Assembly: GCA_014529385.2 (NCBI GenBank)
Contig: CM043950.1
Coordinates: 73,656,935-73,720,934 of the forward strand
Length of the DNA stretch: 64,000 nt
Direction: 5' to 3'
Origin: Adiantum capillus-veneris
Taxonomy: Eukaryota; Streptophyta; Polypodiopsida; Polypodiales; Pteridaceae
Shown: piece by piece, positions 10,071 through 21,190 of the stretch
Position numbering within the stretch: the stretch's first letter is position 1
Layout: each line of letters begins with the position of its first letter
Notes under the pieces: model-generated
The model's input: only the letters and a program-made list of their open reading frames with translations
Told to the model about the DNA's origin: nothing
The model's database searches: none
Translations under genes and position numbers: made by a program

Positions 10071-11451
10071 ATGATTGGGGAGTTATTTGTGTTGAGGACC
10101 ACTTTACCTCTTTATCATGGTCGGGAAAGTTTGGCTCAAGAAGAGGAGTTTTTGCTAAAAGGAATCATTTCAAAGGAGATTCAGAAGTCTAAGAAGTATG
10201 GTTTTGTGCATAGAGCATATAGGTACAAATTGATTGGTGATGTCTTATACATGAAAGGGGTTGATCTCGTGTTGAGACGTGTACCTTGGAGGGAGGAGCT
10301 TTACAGAGTGTTGGAAGAGAATCATGAAGGCGCATGTGGCGGCCATTTTGCCATAAAAATCATGCACTTTGCATAAGATCTTGCAAGAGGGGTATGTCTG
10401 GCCTAGTTTGCGCAAGGATGTTCACCATTGGTGTAGGTCTTGCAATAGGTGTCAAGCATTTGGGAAGAGAGTGTTGAAGCCAGAGCTACGAAAAACCATT
10501 TTGGCATTTAATGTGTTTGAAAAGTGGGGGATTGATGCAATAGGACCATTACCTATCACAAGCAGGGGAAAAAACTATATTTTGATTGCAGTGGACTATG
10601 TCTCTAGATGGGCAGAGGCTATAGCGGTAAAACACATCACTACAAAGGATGTCGCAAAATTCGTGTACGAGGAAATATGTTGCAAGTTTGGGGTGCCACT
10701 AGAGCTACTTTCAAATAAGAGGCCAGGATTTAGAGCAAAACTGCTAGACTTTTTATGCGTGAAGATGAAGATTAGGCACCAGCATACCACTCCCTATTAT
10801 CCGCAGTGTAATGGCTTAAATGAAAGATTCAATGGTGAGTTGGTACTAATTCTTTCGAAAGTGACAGAGCACCAAGGAAAGAATTAGGATTTGGAATTGC
10901 CTAGTGCATTATGGGCTTACCGTACTTCGGTGAAGACAAGTATAGGGTTTACTCCATTTTATTTGGTGTATGGAAAGGAAGCACTATTGCCTGTGGAGGT
11001 AGAGTTGCCTTCAGTCAAGATGCTAGAGAAGTTACTTGGGCCGTCTAGTGATGCATTCAAAGAGAGGCTCTTACAGTTACAAGAGGTTCAACTGGATAGG
11101 ATGTGTGCATTGGAACATTATGGGCAGATGCAAGATAGGGCTTTGGAAAAGATAAATGAAAAGGTCAAAAGTAAGGGTATCAAGAAACATGACTTGGTTT
11201 TGCGCTACAACAGTAAGTTGGACAACACCTTCCAAAAGAAGTTTCAAATCAAGTGGGAAGGCCCTTTCAAGGTAGTGGAGTGTTTTCCGAATGGTACATA
11301 TCAGTTGGCTAACTTGGATGGTGTTCTACAAAGGTCAAGGGTAAATGGATTGCATCTTAAATTATATCATGCCAGATTAATGATGGTAGAGCAAGATGAG
11401 TTGTCTATGGATCAAGTAGTGTTGGTGAAGGATGAGGAGACTTGTTACTAG
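10071..11451 (+). pseudogene. E1 integrase, three broken pieces
   Basis: The zinc-binding domain is recognisable at about 10310-10450 (ENHEGACGGH to WCRSCNRCQ) with a frameshift near 10370. The core follows with GIDAIGPLP (about 10530). The second catalytic Asp is changed: LLSNKRPGF at about 10710 stands where the family has a SDRGP-type motif. The Glu lies in GLNERFNG (about 10812). A TAG at 10888 splits the core from the C-terminal part (10891-11451), which has KWEGPFKVVE and NGTYQLANL. No chromodomain was seen. The element could not integrate with this protein. Confidence 0.88.
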
Positions 11452-11460
11452 GGGATGGGA
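11449..11460 (+). other. E1 polypurine tract
   Basis: A purine run AGGGGATGGGA lies six bases before the 3' LTR start, the place where plus-strand synthesis is primed. Confidence 0.75.
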
Positions 11461-11466
11461 AAATTA

Positions 11467-12593
11467 TGTCAGGAGTTTTTTGGAGCAAGGGATTGCGCAT
11501 ATGTACATACCCATGCATGGTGCATCCAATAAAGGATTGCCCATTTTCCAGAGCTTGGTGGTTACGTGGGGCCCACATGTGTACAGGTAGGACACCATGT
11601 ACATAGTGCATCAATTTTCATCGTTACCAGTACCAGTGTGTTTTTTCTATAATAATGAGGAATTTCTAGTGCGTAAAACTTCTCGAAGAAGCTATCCGCG
11701 GACTGACGACATGAGGTAAGCAGGTGCGTCAGATGGCATGTAGTGGCGTCAAGAGGCCGAACGGGGTCAATACTTGCACGTGGATGAGTACAGACACAAC
11801 GTGGGTTTTTTCTTGTGATAATTATGCAGAAAGGTCATCATGAGGAACGTATTTTGGGGCCACTTCACATGGTGGCGGGATACATTATTGGAAAAAGATG
11901 AGTGCCAGGTGTGCGGATGATGCAAAAAGGTGACAACTATGCACTGCGAGGTAAGTTTTTGGCCTGTTCGATGTCCGCTTGAGGTCAACTAAAAGGCCAA
12001 GGGTGCCCAAGTAATAAATCTAAGTGTGAGAACTGAAAAAATTGAGAGAAGACCAAACAAAACGTAGAGAGAAGAGGAGGAATTGCCGCTGGTGTGTTTT
12101 TGGGGTTTTTGGCGCCTGTTTTGGCTATAAACTGCTCATCCAAGGTCGGATTAGAGCACTTTGACATTGTAGACTGGGGTTTTGGGCTATTCCGGACGCG
12201 ATGGCGCTTTCACTCTTTTTTTGCTGTTTTGGATGTGTAAGTTTCTCCTGTGAGCGAAGCTTCTGCTCTAATTTGTGATTGTATCTAGCAAGTTTTACCT
12301 ATATTGTGTGAGCTATTAGCCCCATTTGTGTTGTCCCAAGCTCTATTGTATCTAAACATCATAAATTCTCCTCTTTTGAGCTGAGTTTTTTGGGTGTGTG
12401 TGTGTGTGTCTCTCTCTGTGTGGAGTGGGCAAATGGGTAGTCTCTCTCCTCTCACTCCATCAGTGTGTTCCTTGTCTCGGCCAGGTGGGTTGTGTAAGCC
12501 GAGTGGTGCCCCATAGTGTGTGTGTGCGTATCATCCCAAGAGTGTGTGTCAGGTCATTATAGAGGCACTCTGTGTGTTTCCATCCCGCTCACA
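11467..12593 (+). repeat. E1 3' LTR
   Basis: This is the right copy of 3578-4728, beginning TGTCAGG and ending CTCACA. ACGT at 12594-12597 follows directly and matches the four bases left of the 5' LTR. Confidence 0.9.
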
Positions 12594-12597
12594 ACGT

Positions 12598-13808
12598 CGA
12601 TAGACCGCTTTTGGCGTGTACAAAGTAGCGTTTATATGCATGGTCATATGTACAAAAGGATGTAAATACATGAATTTGGGATATTTTCAAAGTGGTTTTG
12701 AGTTTCAAACGTGGTGCAACATGTGCACATTGTAAATAATCATGCTTGCCTATGGACGGTCGCGCACACGCATGCACGCGCCTGGATAGGGTATCAGGGC
12801 CTTGGGTATGGTTCTTGGTGGCTTATCTTGGCTCTAGGTAATGTGTTCGGGATTTTTATAATGAAAATAATGCAAGTGACAAGCGTGGGAACTCTCATTC
12901 CGCTCGAGAAGTTTGGAACATGCAGTAACTGTCTATTTACGGTGCCTGATCTGCGGTGATGTGTGCACCACCCTAAAAGTGGCCAAAAATAGAATATGGA
13001 GATGTTGCAAAGTGCTTTAGGTATTGAGGATCAAACGTGAAAAAATTGGTGATTTTTGGAGTCCATTTGGGGTTTTTTTCGTGAAAAATGCCCGCCAAGG
13101 GTCAAAACTGGCAAGAACTGGGCCAAAAAAGGTGTGAAAAGGCTTCAAATTGCCACATCATTCATGGAGCCGTGATGGTCCAGGCTGAGGGAGAACTTGG
13201 GAAGAGCAAATTCAACACTTTCACCCCTCTGTGTATGGGAGGAAGCAGGGTTCCTACAGGTGGTCTAGTGCAGTCCCATTGCGTTCGTGTCCTGTTTTCG
13301 AGTGTGTGGAGGAGTGAATGAGAGATTTCTCTCTTCAATTTGGGTTGGGAGCATCTATGGAAGTTCTTATGTTTCCATGGATGTGTGTGTGAAAGGAATT
13401 GAGGGAAGAAGGTGTGGCTTTTTGCAAGATTATGTGACCCTGTATCGGTGCCATTAGGGTTGGCGCTACTTCAAAGAGTCCAACAGAGTGGAGTTTGGTG
13501 GAGCTTTTGCAATGGTTTGAGAGAGGCCTTTTGTGGCTGGAGTTTTTGAGTTTTTGATGGTTTTTCTTGTATAGTTTTGTCACCATCAAGTGTGATTTCA
13601 AGTGTTGATCAAGTCGACTCACCTAGTAGTGTCTGCAGGCAGCCAAGGGCTTGTAGGTCGAGGCGTTTGGAGTTTGAATTGAGCTTCTAGGTAGTATTTT
13701 TATTGAGCTCTTGAGTAGTGGTGGGTGTGGGTTGGAATTCAAGTAAATTTCTTGTGAGGTGTTAAGTTGTCTGGGTGTGTGAGTGTGCGCATGGTGTCTT
13801 TAGCTCCA
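12598..13808 (+). repeat. E2 5' LTR (Ty3/gypsy)
   Basis: The segment starts CGATAGACCGC, where the right copy at 32134 has TGATAGACCGC, and it matches 32134-33285 with scattered changes. The right copy lacks about 25-30 bases near its end. The left edge directly abuts the target duplication of E1. Confidence 0.85.
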
Positions 13809-13816
13809 TTATCCTT

Positions 13817-13834
13817 TGGCGATCCCGCTCGGGA
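13817..13834 (+). other. E2 primer-binding site
   Basis: TGGCGATCCCGCTCGGGA lies just inside the LTR. It differs from the E1 site, so E2 uses another tRNA. Confidence 0.65.
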
Positions 13835-13978
13835 GCGAAAATTTGCTGGTTGTGCACCCAGGTGAAGCGGTTTTTCTATGAAGTTCGAGCTTCGTTGAAG
13901 AAATGTGGTGGTTTGGTTGAGGTGCAAGACTTCAACTTTTGTGGAGTTACTCAAGCAAGGGAGAAGAGACTCTGAAGA

Positions 13979-15294
13979 GATGGCTTATAGTCGGCTAGTG
14001 TTCACAGGGAAGGAGGATGTGAAGGATTGGATTGCAGACTTTGAGTGGCATACGCTTGGTATGCACATTGTGAAAGACAAAGCAAAGCTTCACGTATTTC
14101 CTCTTGTGCTCAAAGGAGAAGCTCGCAAGTGGTTTGAAGGTTTAGAGGAAGACAAAAAGCAAACATGGGAGCAAGTGAAGCTGGCAAATTTTGGCAGGTT
14201 TGGAAAGAAAATAACTACAATAGAAGCAACAACAAAATTGAGAGGTTTGCAACAAGATGTTCATGCTAACTTTAAAGAGTTTTTGCAACACTTTAAAGGA
14301 CTTTGGATTCAATTAGAGGCGGCATCCCAAGTACCTCCATGGGATTTCTTTAAAGTGCGTCAGTTTATGGATTGTCTCCATTCAAGTGTAAGGGAAAAGG
14401 TCGATCAAGATGAGCCTGCTACATTTGAAAGAGCTGTGGAAATTGCCAAGTCCAAGAGCAATAAGCTCAAGAGAAGGTGGGAGCAAGGCATGACACACGT
14501 TGAGCCAGTTGTGGTGCATCCAATGGTCCCTGTGGGGGATGATAGAGTGGAGCGCGTGGTTCAAGGTCCAGATCCCATTACGGCTCGGGTTTTGCATGAT
14601 CTTTCCGGTCAGTTGCAATAATTCACAATTAACATAATAAAAAGGAACCAAAGAGAAGAGCGACCAGCTGGGAATGGTAGGGAACGAAGGCTACAAGGTA
14701 GATGCTACAATTGTGATGAAGAGGGTCAATACGCCCCTAATTGTCCTGAACCACAAAGATAGAGAGGAGGGATATACCCCTTATATGGACTTGGTCGAGG
14801 GAGAATAGAAGAAAATCATCAAGAGCCGGCTAGAAGCACCACCGTCGCAACAACAACCACAACCGTTGCCTGTAGATGGAGAAGGTAGAGCTATTAACAT
14901 CATTACCCTTGAGCATCAAGATGTGGATGTTTTGGCCAATAAGAGAGCTAGGCATGATAGGGAGAAAGAGATAGAAGAAGAGAGGGAAACAAGAGCAAGG
15001 AAAGGAAAGGCTAAGGTAGAAGACAAACTAGAAAGTAGCAAGAGGCGGCGACGAAGGAAAATTGGTCCAAAGGACTACCTCCTTGGCCAAGGTGTTGAAG
15101 ACTATGATATTGTCGACGAGATACAAAATCAAAAGGAAAATATATATTTTGGTCAGTTGGTGGCTTTGGATGCAAAATTGAGGAGGCAGTGGATCAAGTG
15201 TGTGAGTACGCGGTTTCCTTCCAAGAAGGAAAAGCAAATAAGCATGGTGTCATCGTTGAGGTTTGGTCACCCCAATTGGATATGGTGCCAATAG
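13979..15294 (+). pseudogene. gag: E2 gag, broken
   Basis: The likely start is the ATG at 13979 (MAYSRLVFTGKEDVKDW). The gag core has GEARKWFEGLEEDKKQ and EFLQHFKGLWIQLEA. The first frame stops at 14621. A zinc knuckle CYNCDEEGQYAPNC lies beyond the stop at about 14704-14745, with Gln-Tyr where Gly-His is usual, so the metal-binding His is lost. TAG and frame changes follow before a Lys/Arg/Glu-rich linker at 14866-15294. The product would be the particle protein of a Ty3 element; this copy cannot make it whole. Confidence 0.85.
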
Positions 15295-16027
15295 TTGAAG
15301 CTATGCTAGGAAAGAAGACAGAAGTGCAAGCATATGTGGATGTGCCTAGGTGTGTGTCATGACCAAGGCTATCATGAAGGAAGCAGGTGTTAAGATGTCA
15401 GTGAATGCTTCAATCCGTATGAGGATGGCCAACCACAAAATGCAAGGTGTTTTGGAATAGCTGAAGATGTGAAGATAAAAGTCTTGGGGATTGAGTGCTT
15501 GGTTGATTGTTACGTGATGCAAGCGGGTGAGAATGCTTATCCAATCATTTTAGGGAGCCATGACTTATAACCCTTGGTGCTAAGCAGGATTGGGGCACGG
15601 GCTTGATCACCATCCCCGACAAAGAGAAAGGAAGAACCATTGTCTACAACATGAAGACACACGAGAGCCGTACACAGCCTCTAGTGAAGATGCAAGATAT
15701 GGATTCGACAGAAACCACGTCATACGATAGTGATGCTTATTCTAAATCATCAGAAGAAAGTGTAGAGGAAGGCTTGATGCAATTATGTCCTGATCTTTTT
15801 GGGATAAGTGTCGAAAAGAAAGCATTGGTGCATGATGTGAAGGTCAAGGAGGAGAAGCATAGTCCAAAAGCAGTTGTAGAGCCTGCCAAAGTGAACGCAA
15901 GGAGCATGCTAGGAGAGGACTTGACAGAGAAAGAAAAAAGGGAGTATGAAGACATGTTCAAGGAATTTCCAAATCTATTCTCCATTGAATATACAGAGTT
16001 GCAAGGAGCTAAAGGAGACAAGCATAG
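15295..16027 (+). pseudogene. E2 protease and linker, truncated before RT
   Basis: The broken protease is recognisable by YVDV at about 15336 (active-site triad lost) and by AYPIILGS at about 15537. An open frame from 15603 carries the acidic linker and [13 protein letters not shown] at about 15955, the block that in E1 directly precedes RT. The E2 sequence then stops at about 16027 and an inverted, unrelated Ty3 RT begins. E2 resumes only at about 30795 with integrase. Confidence 0.8.
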
Positions 16028-18523
16028 AAGTAGGTCGATCCTACTGAAGTAGGTTGATCCTTGTAGCTTATCAAATAGGTCTTCTACCCGTGGAACGGGA
16101 AACCTATTCTTGATAGTGATCCTATTTAGTGCTCTATAGTCGACACACATACGATATGTGCCGTCTTTCTTTTGCACTAATAGCACAGGTGAGCAAAATG
16201 GAGATGAGCTAGGCCTAACCATGCCCTTCTCAACTAACTCATGCACTTGCCGCATAATATCCTCTTGTTGAGCTTGAGAAACTCTATAAGGAGGTTTGTT
16301 AGGCGGTGAACTTCCTGGAAGAAGTTCAATTGCATGGTCGTCATTACCTCGTTTAGGAGGTAGCTCACAAGGGATGTCGTCAATAAAGACATCTTGAAAC
16401 CCCTTGAGAAAATTGGATAATTCTAATTCCTTTTGGTTGCTTTTATTTTCTTTTGCTAAAGCATTAGGTTCATTTTGAGAATCTTTAACAAAAATCATGT
16501 ACACGGAAATAGAGCTCTTTATTGACTTGTTGAAAGCTGGTGTATGTACAATGGGAATGGTGTTACCCATCTCCCTAGCATCTATATACATGTCCTTTTC
16601 CCTGAACTTAAAGGAGATTCTCCTTTCAGGAAATTTAACATGGGCAGCCAGACGGTCAAACCATGGTGCCCCTAGGATTACATCCTCATGCTTGAGAGGA
16701 GAGATAAAGAAGTCCTCTTTGTCCACATAGCCTTGAACATGAAGCCTCAATTTCCCGATTAAGGGAGTGACTGAAGCTTCTTGCCCCTTGAAGGCACTGT
16801 CTGCGGGTAGGATATCTCCCATCTCGTAGGATTGTATGCCTAGCTTGGTGGCTAACTCCATAGATATGAAATTGTGAGTAGAACCAGGGTCAAAGAGAAT
16901 GAAAACATCATGTTCTCTTACCTTTCCCCAAGCATGGCATAGAGGAGATCCTTTGTGGTGAGTTTGGTGAATCTCCTCCTCTTGGATTTCAACCAAAGAA
17001 GCTCTAGGAGGATCTTGGCGGTTGTTCTTTTGGGGACAAGCGCGGTACGCATGCCCTTGTTCGCCGCACTTGAAACACCGGTTATCTTTACGATAACGGT
17101 CAAGCTCTTCAGGAGAGAGTTTATTCTTTCCTTTGTAAACTCCCTTCTCTTTAGCTTTGTTGGGATTTCCCTTAGGAGACTTTTGGACGTTGTCCTTCCC
17201 CTTAGGCTCATTGGAACCCTTGTTTTCCGGGGGCTTATTATTTCTTTTACCCCCCGTTTGGAAATTGATTCGCGAGGCCACCATAGTATGGTGTATTACC
17301 GCCGATATGGTACGTGGCCTTTGGGAGTTGACATACTCCGCCATTTCTTCGGTTAAGCCCGCACAAAATTGTTGCTTTTGCTCTCCAAAATCCAACTTTT
17401 TGAAGACAGTGGCTTTGAGTTGTAGGTCCCAAAACTTGTCTACATATTTGTGGATGGATTCATTGGGAGAGAGCTTTAAGCTTCGCCATTCGGTGAGTAC
17501 TTTGTCTTTGGCATCGGTGGCCAAAAACTGCTTCATAATGGAAGCTCTTAAAGCCTTCCATGTTCTTGGAGCTTCACCGTTGGCTCGTAGGCTAGACCAC
17601 CATTGTCTGGCGGACTTTTGAAAGTGCATAGCTACATGGCGTAGCTTAGAGGACTCCGTGAAGCCCTCATCTCCAAACGCCGCATCGAATTGCTGGATAA
17701 AGGCCAAAACTTTGTCTGTAGCACCGAAGGTGCCATCATAGGTAAGGAAAGAGATGCTCTTCCCTCCCTCTTTGAATTTCTTCAGCTTGGACGACCTCTT
17801 CCATGCGGCATAGGATTTTCTATGGCCTCTTCTTTTTGATGGTTCAAAAGTTGCACCATCACTTTCTTCAGAAGATGAAGAATTTGAAGAAGGTGGAGAA
17901 GAGGGTGACCTCTTTCTCGCCTTTTTCTTGTTTTGATCTTTGTCGTCTTCACCATAGCTTTCATAAGAGGAAGAGGATGAAGAAGATGGAGAAGAGGGTG
18001 TCCTCTTTCTCGCCTTTTTCTTCTCTTGCTTTTTATCATCCCTCTTTGAATTATGGCGTGGAGAAGAGTGTGATGGTCTTCTCCGCTTTGGTGGTGATGG
18101 GGAGCGTTTAGCCCGCCGTCTTCGTGGAGCCATCTCCGCCGAGGTGGCGGGAGACTCGCTTCTTTCTCGTTCCTTCGGTGGAGGCTCTTGAGTTCTCCTT
18201 TGGGAAGGAGATGCATCATCAAGAAGTAAGTTCTTGAGCCCTTCATATGGATTCTCTTCTTCTTCCCGAATCGGAGAGAGACCTCTTTTGGTAGTCTCAC
18301 AAGGAGGCTTCCTAGGTATTCTCTCGTCATGGTGATGAGCTTGGAGAATCCCGTGAGCACGGAGCTGCCGTTGCACTTCACTTTGGAGAGATGGATTGCC
18401 CATGGCTTGTTGAAGCCTAGAAACAAGTTAATTAACAAGCATTGAAGCATCATTAGTAGCTTGCTCATGAGCAAAATCAAAGTTATCAACATTAATTTCA
18501 CTCTCTTTAATATTGTCAGCCAT
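16028..18523 (-). pseudogene. E7 gag-protease-RT, truncated inside RT
   Basis: A long frame (18403 down to 16028) encodes a Ser/Arg/Lys-rich N-terminus, gag ([18 protein letters not shown]), one knuckle [14 protein letters not shown] at about 17050-17091, and a protease ([12 protein letters not shown]). The first part of RT follows ([16 protein letters not shown]), and it ends in YFSRIDL at about 16028. The catalytic YxDD box, RNase H and integrase are missing. The gag ATG seems to lie at 18523, followed after about 31 codons by a TAA near 18430; the next ATG is at 18403. The protease active site reads DPGS in place of the usual D-S/T-G. The element belongs to a Ty3 lineage different from E1 and E2. 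The sharp cut next to E2 sequence points to a deletion after insertion. Confidence 0.88.
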
Positions 18524-18924
18524 TCTAACAACTTTTAGGTGTAAACTTTTTAGGTGTACTTTGGCACTTCAAGCCCTAGTTGCTACTCCTCTTTACCCCT
18601 TTAGAAAAAGCACTCAAGCTACTGTACCCGCGGCTCGAATACCATTAATTGCAAGGAATAGAAGAGAGGGTCTTTCGACACCAAAATAGCACCGGCTCCT
18701 GCCAAGCTTCTAATAGCTCAATAGTGGTTAAGCCGTAGGCAAGCCCCGTAGGACTCCACTATTAAGACCATAGCTCTCGACGGTGATGCCCCGTTAACTG
18801 CACAAAGGCAGGCGCACTGCAAGGCTGAAAAATCCCTATTCTACTTACTCACCGGCAATTAATAATACCAACCATTTGTAGCTAGCTTGAGGACCTCCCT
18901 TCTTGAGCAAGAAAAGAGAAACCT
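18524..18924 (-). other. E7 untranslated leader
   Basis: About 400 bases lie between the primer site and gag of E7. No reading frame or repeat was recognised. Confidence 0.6.
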
Positions 18925-18940
18925 TGAGCTCTGATACCAA
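18925..18940 (-). other. E7 primer-binding site (initiator Met tRNA type)
   Basis: On the minus strand this reads TTGGTATCAGAGCTCA, the common plant site complementary to the initiator methionine tRNA 3' end. It directly follows the LTR end ATGTTACA. Confidence 0.85.
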
Positions 18941-20468
18941 TGTAACATTTAATGGCCTAAAATCTTTTGTGTAGCGGAATTTAGCATGAACATAGTGGGC
19001 ATTTCATTAGAGTTGATTCTTAATGAGAATTACAAGAGTGCTTGGGTGGAGAGAGCAACAAAAAGCATAACACCTAGTTAGATAGCATCGACAATACTTT
19101 CAAAAGAGAGAGCAATTAAGCTATTGACAACAGTTGAGGACCGGATTTGCATGGAGCCGGTCCCCCCTCCAAAAGGCTTTGTATTATGGTTTCTCCCATC
19201 AAGAGAGACATTGTACAATACAATTCTTTGTGTTCCTTCAAGACTAGCTAGTGCAATGAAGATGGAAGCTTCATACACCAAGCAAAACACTTAATCAAAC
19301 ACAACTTGAATTATCCCCGTTCTCAGACCCAAGACCTCACACACCTTCGAAGATGGTGAGAGCTAGCAGGGTATGAGAGTAGATTGAGAGGAAAAAGAAG
19401 TATCTTACGAGAAAGAAGTACATCTCCTCACATAATCACTCATATTAGCATAGCTTAGCTTAGTAATTAGCTTGGTAGAGAAGATGAGCATGCATTGAAG
19501 CTTGGCTCTTGGTTGGATTTGCATCCACATGCCAAGAGAGTGTTGATGTAGGCTTCTATCTCACAAGCTTGGAGTAGGTGATGAGCTCTCCATTAAAGCT
19601 TGGGAGGAGATAGAGTATTTTCCCTTCACACATGGTCAAGTGTGAGAGTGTGTGTGTCAATGCCAAGCAAAAATCAGCCCCCCCTCTCTCTTGGGCGAGC
19701 CCTAGCTGCTAAGTTAGTCTGGCTTTTGCCTCATTGGACCTCCCCAGGTCAAGCCAATAGGGATTAAGCAGCATAAGTGATAGCCTTCTGACATGTGTCC
19801 CCCTTTCCCCTTTTGTGAGAGCTTTAGATAATTAAATAATTAAACTAAACTCTCATTGGACCCCTTTGCCTCCTGGCCAATAGGAATCAGGCAAGCCATG
19901 GGGCTCCTAAATGCTCATTGGACCCCTTGGGAGACTGCCCAATAGTCTTCTAGGACACTTAATTCTTATTGGTTTCTTTTATTAAATGTTTTTAAATTAA
20001 TTAAACTAGATTTACTCTAGCCTAATCCTCATTGGTCCACTTCAAGGGTCTTCCAATAGGAATTGGGCACACCTTGTGGGCATCTGGCCTAGGGAGCTGA
20101 CATGTGTCCCTCATTCCCTTTGTGTAAAGGGAGCCTGTGTGTGTGTGTGTGGCTTTCTCTCTCATCCCCTAGCTTTGGGGCTCGCCCCCTCCCATGTAGG
20201 GATGTAGAAAGACTTTTTGGGCACACACTAAGCATCCAATTTTCCCTAAGGTTGACCTTTGGACACAACCTTTGAATTTTGGAACCTTAGCATTTTGGAA
20301 GTCTTAATGGGCTGAACCTTAGGGTCTTTTTAGCCCGTTGTTTCACATGGCTCTTTTGCAGATGGCCCCCCCTTTGGATCCCTATTTTCCCTCCTTTGGA
20401 TCCCTACTGTGGCCGGTCTGCTAACTTAACCAATATTCTAGCTTTTTCTCCCTTGGCACTTCCCCACA
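18941..20468 (-). repeat. E7 5' LTR (outer end uncertain)
   Basis: On the minus strand the LTR ends ATGTTACA beside the primer site. A candidate start TGTGGGGAAG is at 20468, which gives about 1.5 kb. There is no second copy in the window because the other half of E7 is deleted, so the outer edge is a guess. The U3 part holds four ATTGG...CCAAT modules (19731-20060). Confidence 0.55.
19731..20060. promoter_or_regulatory. four paired ATTGG/CCAAT palindromes in the E7 LTR
   Basis: Four modules each have ATTGG on the left and CCAAT 15-18 bases later on the same strand. They lie at about 19732-19757, 19855-19881, 19917-19943 and 20030-20056. Each pair can form a hairpin and shows a CCAAT box on both strands. 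The central bases (CCCC, GGTC or CTTG runs) are partly shared. CCAAT boxes bind NF-Y in plant promoters, so a U3 enhancer role is possible; that is inference. Confidence 0.5.
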
Positions 20469-21190
20469 TTAAATGATCAGTTTAATATGAGAATATCATT
20501 TAGGAGAATTAGATATTGATTATTATGACACAATCGTTACCACTCGTTATATTAAGAGTGAAGAGATGCATATTTTCATGCCCTCTTCATCTTAATGTGA
20601 CATACCGGTTACTTGTGTGTTTCATATTCCAAAAGAACATCATTTTTCATCATTAAATGACTTGGTGTTGTTTTGGACGTAAACACATACGATAGGTAAC
20701 TTACATCTGCAATTGTTAATTTATCCGCCGCTGATAGTTGTGTTGTGAGTTCCACACACTTTATGAGGGAATAGATTGATAAAAACTATCAATCTATTTT
20801 ACAACAGCATCCAGGACTTGTGCTGAGAATATCTCACACTAGCTGAGCTGTTCACATGTACGATTTTCCAAAAGTTAGATGTAATTTCTTTCATCATCTC
20901 ACACTTCTGCACATAGCAGGGTCCTGTTCTTGTGCTGAGAGCATCTCACACTCCTGGCCTGTTTCTCTCTCTCTCTCTCTCTCTCTCTAATTTAATTTTC
21001 ATGGTCGATTCGCACAATGTTTTTTGTAATCATAAGATTTTCTCTTTAATTTGCAATAATTTAATATTGTTTAATAAATTTGAATCATCATTTAATATAT
21101 ATAGGGTTAACACTCATTATATAATAACTATGTTACTATGGTGTACAATCTTTTCGTAAGATTCTTAATTCATAATTTTTTCATACAGAT
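20469..21190. other. region upstream of the kinase-like gene
   Basis: The DNA is AT-rich, with a CT tract at 20965-20989. A good 3' splice site (TTTTTCATACAG) ends at about 21188, three bases before the ATG, which suggests a spliced 5' leader. No other feature was recognised. Confidence 0.4.

Noticed and set aside
15737-16027. Last part of the long minus-strand frame as real E7 protein
   Set aside because: After SRIDL the residues no longer follow RT and are the reverse strand of E2 coding sequence; the open frame continues by chance.
17157-18531. Other frames overlapping E7 gag on both strands
   Set aside because: Shadows of the long E7 frame; no motifs of their own.
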